Assembly (NCBI GenBank): GCA_030220185.1
Contig: JASPKZ010002336.1
Location: 716,501 to 780,500 of the forward strand
Source of the DNA: Diploptera punctata
Taxonomy: Eukaryota > Arthropoda > Insecta > Blattodea > Blaberidae
Direction: 5' to 3'
Length of the DNA stretch: 64,000 nucleotides
Shown: in pieces, positions 45,801-54,800 of the stretch
How the letters are laid out: every line of letters starts with the position of its first letter
How positions within the stretch are numbered: the first letter of the stretch is position 1
Position numbers and translations under genes: made by a program
The notes under the pieces: model-generated
Told to the model about the DNA's origin: nothing
Seen by the model: only the letters and a program-made list of their open reading frames with translations
The model's database searches: none

Positions 45801-48800
45801 AGTTTACAAAATTGAAAGAAACTGAAAACAGTTATCTATTAACAATACCAAAAAGCAATTAACCTGTAATTAATGCTATCAACCAGCAATTCCAAGAAAT
45901 AAGGATAACATTTACACGTAAAAGAACAACATGTGTAAATCATGAGGTATACATAGCGGTGTTGACAGATTTACATTTCAGAATCTCCAAGGGCGTAAAT
46001 CCACCCCCCCTCTAAGGAAACACATGACTAACGAATAAGATTTATTATAATATATGTATATTCAAATTGTATCGAGTGGAATCAAAAGAAGAGGGAGGAG
46101 CTATTGTCTTTTTAAGCGAGAACATATATCAAAATTCTCTCTCTCGGTCATTCTTTGATCAGTGTTTAAACATCGTAGATCTACAGACCGCGATTTCCGA
46201 TCCAGTTAAAATTTAGATTTGTCCGAAAACTTGTTAAATTTAAAGTTATCTACGACTTTACAAAAATTTAGTCCATTAAACATTTGGACTTTGAAAATAT
46301 TTGATTCAAGCACGTGGACCTCTAATTACTTCGATTCCACTCATTAATAAAACTTTATTAATTGTATTAACAAAAGTGTAATCCTCCATAAATAAATGGT
46401 TTTGGATTCGTTAAAATTGAGTGAAAATTTGTACGTTGTTCTTTTGCTTATAAAAAAGTTCACAACCCTGAGATCTCTTGCCTACCACTGAGAAACGGTA
46501 TAACTGCCAACCATTGCATACCGAAACCTACCTTGAAATTTCTCCCAGAGAAGCATTATGATATACAAACACTGTGATAAAAAAAATTATCTGCCGCTTT
46601 TAACTTGCAAGACACTAAAATCCAGCCCCAAATCTCTCCTCTAAACTACAAGGAAGTAATACAGATCTTGACTTGGTGAATTGGAAAACCCTGGCAATCT
46701 GCCTGCATGCCACATCCCGCCACACTTCACACCACTGTAGTAATGCAGGGACATCCATCTGCTTTGTACAGTGGGTTGCCATTGATGGTTTCTGGCTTCA
46801 TTTTTCTGTGTCTTGTAGTTAAAAATGGCTGATCATTTCTTGGACATAACCTTGGTACATCACAACACTTCTCTTGGAGAAATTTCAAGGTAGGTTTCAG
46901 CATCTATTGGTTGACATTTCCCTTGTAAGTTTGATTTCCAACTATGCCATAGAAATATTCTTATGCATAGTTAAATATGGGAAATAACATTATGAGGTTC
47001 TTAATTCATAAATTAATGAGTCATTTTTTAACATCTTACCTCATATTTTGTTTCTTCAAACACAGGAACTAGTTTTCAAGAGAAGGATCTCTCTCATTTT
47101 CAACCGACATTATGACTACTGGATTTTCATTGGAATCTCTATCAATAACATTGCCATCTGGTGTTGATTTGATGAACTTTGAGATGAGGTCACGTTCATC
47201 AGGAATCTTGAAATTCATGGATCTAAATTTGTTCTTCTGAATTGTCAATTCCAAAAGGTTTTTCCAAATGTTTTAAAAGTAGGGCTTATTTCTGAAGAAA
47301 TTGAAATTGAAAAATCAGCTATTGCAGCACATAGTTTATTGGAGAATCATAAAATTGAAAAAGAAGCCCTACTTTTAAAACATTAGGAAAACCTTTAGAA
47401 TTGACAATTTGGGAGAAGATATATATTCAGAAGAACAAATTTAGATCCATGAATTTCGAGATTCCTGATGAACGTGACCTCATCTCAAAGTTCATCAAAT
47501 CAACACCAGATGGCAACGTTATTGATGGAGATTCCACGAAAATCCGGTAGTCATAATGTCGGTTGAAAATGAGAGAGATCCTTCTCTCGAAAACTAGTTC
47601 CCGTGTTTGAAGAAACATAAAATATGAGGTAAAATGTTAAAAAATGACTCATTAATTTACAATATTCTTATGTGTAGGGTTGGAACTGGTCCACTCAGTC
47701 TTGTGAGGAAAACTGAGTTACTTGTTATGAAAATTAGCAAATCTGGTTAAGAAAGCTGAAATCAAGATTGAGGGATTTTTATTTTTGTACTTACTGTTTT
47801 CTGCTTGTCAGTGATAGAAAGCAATTCAATACATCTAGATTCTGAGTTGTGTGCCACAAAAAATATATATTTATTATTCTTGCAAGAGTAAATTTGAGAT
47901 AGCCAATCATTAATTTTCGAGAATATATAAAGAAACAAGGATGAGATTATGTATATGGCATGAATATGTGCCAGGAAATTAATATTACAGAATTAATGCA
48001 CAAATTCATATTACCATTAATTATTAATGAGTTGGTTTTTAATATTACCATGTTCCTTTGACCATCATTAGAATGTAATAGTATATACTTCTCATAGCAG
48101 TAAAGGGCATAATAAATATACACAACGTAGTGGACAACTACTGCCAGAAAGAAGAAGAAATTACTCAAATTTCAGAATTGTTTTTTAATTATTTCTAATT
48201 GAAATATAATTTGAATTTTGTCAAAATGGCACTCTATTGTTAACTTCAAATCAAATTCTTCAGTTTCAAACTTGGCTGGGTCATTAGATTTTTCAGGATG
48301 TAAATGCCCAAAATAAATCTGTCATACTAGCTCAGCTGGTAGCATGTCTGCTACATTAGCAGGGCTAGGTTTGAATCCCAGTAGGGTTGAAAATTTTAAT
48401 TCCCAGTCTTTCAGTCTTGGGGCTAGGAGGAGTGGTAGTGTAATACAATTTTAATTTCTAGATTCTCACCATTCACATGGATTAAATTTCAAATCCTTTT
48501 GCAGTACATATGTTAAGAAGGCTTCTGGTACTATTGAAATTTGTCCATTGTTAAGCCTGATAGTTCTCTTGATGTTTTTTGACAGATGTACATTAGTGCA
48601 GGCACCGGGCTTCATCCTTATCATTCCTCATACTGCATGCAGACTCTCAAACTATGAACTCATCCTACACTCCTACAATCCAAGTACACATAATCTAAAG
48701 TGTTTTGCCAAAATGCTGCATAAATTTAAAATATACCACATTAATGTCATCTATCCACCTAGCATGAAACCCAAACCAGAACAGGTTTGGAACATATCCT

Positions 48801-51800
48801 ATAAACATGGCTTTCTTTGAAAAAGAAGTAAAGCTGGCTCATAATAGAACATCATCATCATCATCATTGCAAGTATTAGGCCATGTGGCCTGTTACGGTC
48901 TCAAAGAGGAATTTTCCATCCAGCGCTTTGTCAGTTAAAATTTCCAACAGTTTATTCCTATTGATTTTGTCGAAGGCTTTTTTGTAGTCCACAAAAGCTA
49001 AATGTGTTTCTACATTGAACTCCCTGAGTTTTTCTATTAGTAATTTCATGGAGAAATAACCATAATAGAACATAAGCTTGAAATAAGAAGCATCTGAGCA
49101 AAATCTGTTGTCCCTTTCATTCTCAAATTTTAAATGTGTTGTTAGTCACCTGAAGTGTTAAGAGAGCATTTTTAAATATAGTAAAAACCCACTTGAATTT
49201 TTGCAAATTTTTGTGTATTTCAGCTCTCCGTTATCTCAGCTGTCGTCAACTTACCAAGGGTTACGGCATATGTGTTTAGAAATTATAATTTGCCTTATAA
49301 AATACAATCACCATATATGGGAAGCATAAAATATACATTATGGGAAGCAGTAAGAGCCTCAGCTGCAGCTCCATCATATTTTGAAGAATGCAAATTAGAT
49401 GATCTTCTACATCAGGTTGGTCAAAAGATTATTTTCTTAGAATTCTCAAGTTAGCTATAATTAATGGTTAATTAAGGTATGCAGGATTTTTGTAAGCCCT
49501 TAAAAAGTATACTTCACTTCTCATAAGGTTTAAAGAAGTCAAAATTTTCTCAAAATATAAGTATTTTATTGACATTAATGGCTCTTCTAGAGCCAGACCC
49601 CCCCCCCCCACTCTCCTGTTGAACACCAATCTTATCTAATCTGATTGTTTTCTTTAACATCTTATTTTTATATTTTGCAATTATTGTTTCCCAAGTCTCA
49701 CTGTATATCTTTTTTCACCTATTTTCTCCATGTAGTGTCCCATGCCATTAATTAAGCACCTAAGGCATAATGTTTTAGTGCAAAATTACGAGACATGTGC
49801 TATTGTGAGTCCCCTTAGGAGAAGGCACTTTCTCATGGAATTTCAGCCATAATGCCTAGGGAACCTGACATGCTGACTAAATATCACTCCTATACTGAGT
49901 GGATGATTGACCTCTGTAAATGGCACACCAGGATGTGAAGCCAACAGCTGGCTGCAAAGCCAAAGGTCTTCTACAGTGGAGGAAATTGGTATAAAGCCAC
50001 TAACTTTTAGTAGTAAAACAACCTGAAATATTTATGCAAATACCGTATGTGTGTCATATGTTACATATAATTATCTTGGACATAATTTCATACAGGTCTC
50101 CTCATTTTGTATTTATTATATATGTAAATAATACGTAAAATCTAAGAAAACGCTGTCCTAGGGGTGGAAATCGGTATAAAGGCAGGTCAACTTCTGGCTC
50201 TTACAGAGACATAAATGTAAACAAAACACTGCAATTACATGGAGACGACGTGTCTGTGAGCATCGTTCATCAGTTACAAGTCAGCAGTACGTACAATGCC
50301 ACGTGGAAAGCCTCTATCAAATGAAGAGAAATCAAGAGTTAGTGCCTTCAAGGAGATGGGCCTTTCCAATAGACAAATACCTACGAAATTGGGGCTTCAA
50401 GATGTGTCATTGATAATTTTGTCAAACTGGGCTCACAATATGAAAAAAAACGGGAAATATGGACGGACAAGAAAATTGTCTGAGCGCACTAAACATGTCA
50501 TTTTATGTAAAGCAAAAGGTAAGAATATATTTTCTTCTCAAATCCAGGCTGATTTGAAGTTGTCATTAACAGCCAGACGACTAAGACAAATTCTGTCAGA
50601 AGACAAGAACCTAAAATTCAAAAAAAGTCTTAGTAAACTACCTCTGAACAATGCACATAAGAAAGCTAGAATGACTTTTGCTGAAGAACACATGTCCTGG
50701 ACCTCAGAATGGAATAAAGTAATGTTCAGTGATGAGAAGAAGTTTAATCTGGACGGGCCTGATGGCCTTCAGTATTACTGGAACGACCTCCGTACTGAAG
50801 AGCAAGTTAGAATGAGTAGAAACTTCGGTGGTGGAGGCGTTATGATTTGGGCAGCTTTCTGCTTTAAAGGAAGATCAAAAATAGCATGGATACGCACCAA
50901 GATGAATTCTGAGTCCTAGACTGAGGAGCTTCTGGAGTCCTAATTGATACGAATGTATGAGGAATTTGGCGAAAATCTAATTTTTCAGCCAGATAATGCT
51001 TCCATTCACGTGTCTGCTAAATCAAAGGAGTGGTTCAGGAAGAAAGAAATACCACTTTTGACGTGGTGAGTCAGAAGTCCTGATTTAAACCCGATTGAGA
51101 ACTTATGGGGGATCCTGGCAAGGCGTGTGTATCGCAATGGACGGCAGTTTGGGACAGTGACTGAGCAGAAAAATATGATTCAAGAAGAGTGGGCTTCAAT
51201 CTCAGTGGAAGAAATAAACACCCTCATCAAGTCAATGCCAAAGAGAATCTTCCAAGTAATTAACAACAATGGAGGTTCAACTAAATTTTAGAACGTTGTT
51301 GTAAACTTTGCGCTCAGTCTTTTTGGTCTAATCTGTGAAATACACAAAGTGCCTTTATACTAATTTCTACCCATATGTGAGAGTGGTTTCAGTTTTCATG
51401 TACTTTTTTGGATAGAAATGGATAATTAATTTTGACATTATTTGTGTGTGGTTTATACTCAATCACCTCCTAAGTTAATATAGAAAAATGCCAAAGAAAG
51501 AGTAAATAAACTTGTGTTAACCCTTTTAACAAGTGGCATTATACCAATTTCCTCCACTGTAGGCCTCTCACACTATGGAGTTTAGTTTAGTTTTTTTTCA
51601 TGTATTCTTTTTAAGTATTGATGTTTCATCATTTCATGACACCAAAGTATTTGAGTCTAAAAATATTTAAATACTCCAATTTACCAAAATCTAACCAAAC
51701 TTCTATGTTGTGATTTTTTTTTTGTATTTAAGTAAAATTTTATCACCTCACCTCATATTTTTCTTCTTCTTAGACTAGTCTCGGGACCTTCATTGGTTTC

Positions 51801-54800
51801 AACCTCAGTGTTGTATGACATGTTGTTATAACATGTTAAATATAAAATTGGTACCTGGTAAGTCACTCGTCCTCAACTAGATTATTAAATAGTTCCAATA
51901 TGGAGGCCTTTCAAAATCAATGTTTCATCTTCTGCATTTTAACTGGTACTGATGGTGTTGTACAAAAATCAATGTTTCATCTGCATTTTAATTGGTACTG
52001 ATGTTGTTGTACAGATTGTACAACAGCATCAGTACCAGTTAAAATGAAGAAGATAAACATTGATTTAAAAAGGCCTCCATATTGGAACTATTTAATAATT
52101 TATTTGAACTATTTAATAATTTAGTTGAGGGCTACTGACTTACCAGGTACCAATTTTATTTTAACATCTTAGTACATAACCTCAACTGTGCTTTAATATG
52201 AATTTTAAAAGTGTTGACTGTTTTATATTGTCTTGAAGAGCCACCTCTTGCTCCTACCAACAGAGGGGATAAGAGGCATGTCCTCAAGATGACATAACGA
52301 TCATGTAAATACTGAAGATGGAACCGAAGAAGGTTCTGAAACTAGTCTAAGGAGAAGAATATGAGGTGAGGTGATAAAATTTTACTTAAATAAATATTAC
52401 CCCGTAGTGTTAATTCTTAAAAAATTAATTCCATATTGTGAATTTATTGGAGGTAGAAAAAGTCCACTTGGGCATAAGGAGACATTAAGGAACATGTCAA
52501 GAATACAGTCAACAGGATTTTCTGAGAGTACTATGCTCTACTCAAGAATGATTGAAAAAATTAAGCAGTTAATGTTGTTGATAAATAAGGTGAGTCTGTA
52601 GCATCTTACCTCATAAAAATTGAGTACTTTTAGGATGTGTTCCAAAACAATTCTGTTTCGTCAGCTGTTCAGACTTCTGGACAGAATTACGAAACTGAAT
52701 TTTTTGAAACATGTCCTAAAAGATTATATTATTTTTAGTCTGGACATCTTACCTCAATATTAATGTTGATTTGTTCAACATTATCAACATTAATATTGAG
52801 GTAAGATGTCCAGACTAAAAATAATATAATTAAAATAACCTCAAAATATAACTTCCTAAAATTAAATATTATGTCCTAAAAGAACTCAACTTTTATGAGG
52901 TAAGATGCTATAGACTCACCTTATTTATTAAGAACAAACTTATAATGTTACTTCCTATTGTAATTTTTTAAGTTAATGTTGTATTCCAATATGAGATAGT
53001 CCACCACTGTGGTCTCGAGGCAGCATGCTGCCTTGTCCTGCAGCGGGCCCTGGTTCGATTCCTGGTCAGGACAGGCTCCTGGGTGAGATTTTTTTCAGTG
53101 TTTTTCCTCACCTGTAAGACAAATGTCAGGAAGCTTAGGGTCCAACATTCCCGAAAATCATCCGGCCATCATCATCATATCCTTATCATTATCATCATCA
53201 TCCTTCGTCGGTGTGGAAAGCAATGGGAAGCTACCACATCTATAATTCCCTAGTAAAGCTGCAAAGCATAGCATGAAAATACTATGATTGCAGTGAAAGA
53301 CCTGCCATCGGGCAGAATTACTATGGAATGGAATAATGGAATATGAGGTAATGGCTATGAGAGATCACAGAGTCTAGTACCATAGTAAAATAATCTCATA
53401 GTATAAAACTCATACCAGTATCATTAGTAAAAATCATACAATTAATTTTGTGTAAAACTATCTTCCAGGATGGTGGTCTTTTGGTAAACAATCCAACTGC
53501 TCTAGCTGTTCACGAAGCAAAACAGTTGTGGCCTGGTAGTCCAATTCAATGTGTAGTCTCATTTGGGACAGGGCGAACGAATCCTACATTAGTGAGTGAG
53601 GATGTAAGTTCTTCATCTTGGAAAACAAAGTTCTTCAAAATACTTGATAGTGCTACAGATACTGAAGGTATGTTTATTAATATGACGGCTAATTCTTAAA
53701 TTTTTTTTTTTACTTACAAAGTACAGTAATTAGTAAAAATCTGGAATTTATCAAATTGATTGCAAAGATTGCAACAAGATATATATAGGAAAAACAAAAA
53801 GGAACTTGGAAACTCGTAAAAAAGAACACTTCAGAAACATAAAGAATGGAGAAATTGAAAAATCAGCTATAGCAGCACATAGTTTATTAGAGCATCATAG
53901 GATTGAAAAAAAAGCAAAACTTTTGAAACATCTATCTAAACCTTTGGATTTAACAGTTTGGTAAAAAATATATATTAAAAAAAACCATACTAGAACCATG
54001 AACTTCGAGATTCCGGACGAACCGAGCTTGATTACAAAGTTCTTAAAAAGTACAGTTTAGAAAATGATTCATTCAAAAGAACACCAGATGGCAGTTTGGA
54101 GAGTAATTCCTTCAAAAGAACACCAGATGGCAGTTCGGATAATTACTGGCAAAAGAAAAAAATTGACAGTCGTGAAAACAGCTGCCGGTGGTGACAATGG
54201 GTCGCCGATACTGCAGTGCTGTGTTTAAAAAAACATAGAACTATGAGGTAAGAAGAAATCACGATTCATTAAATTCTTATTAATTGAACCTCATAATGTT
54301 AAAAATTCCCAAATTTATTATATAAAATATAAAAATACACTAATTAGATTAAGATTAATTCTATGTACAATATTGCTGAATATAAAATAATTTTGAAATC
54401 ATCATTCTGGTAGTCATAATGGCGCTTGAAAATTAAAGTGATTGACCTTTTGAAAACTGCAGTTCCCGTGTTTAAGAAAACAAACTATGAGGTAAGATGT
54501 AAAAATGACTCATTAATTTATGAGAAATTAATTTTGAAAGTATAGAATATCAACATGCAGATGCAGAACATTTTTATTTGTGAGCTTATTTTTAATTTTG
54601 CAATAACTCTGACTCAATGAGGACATTTTCTAAATTCAAATTCAAATAAATGTTATATAGAGTGAAACAACTCACTTACCTGAGAAAGAAAGAGAGGATT
54701 ATGTAAATAAAATGTTAATGATATTCAATTTATTACAGCTGTTCATACAATGCTCAACGACCTCCTTCCTGGCAATGTTTATTACCGTTTCAATCCCTAT

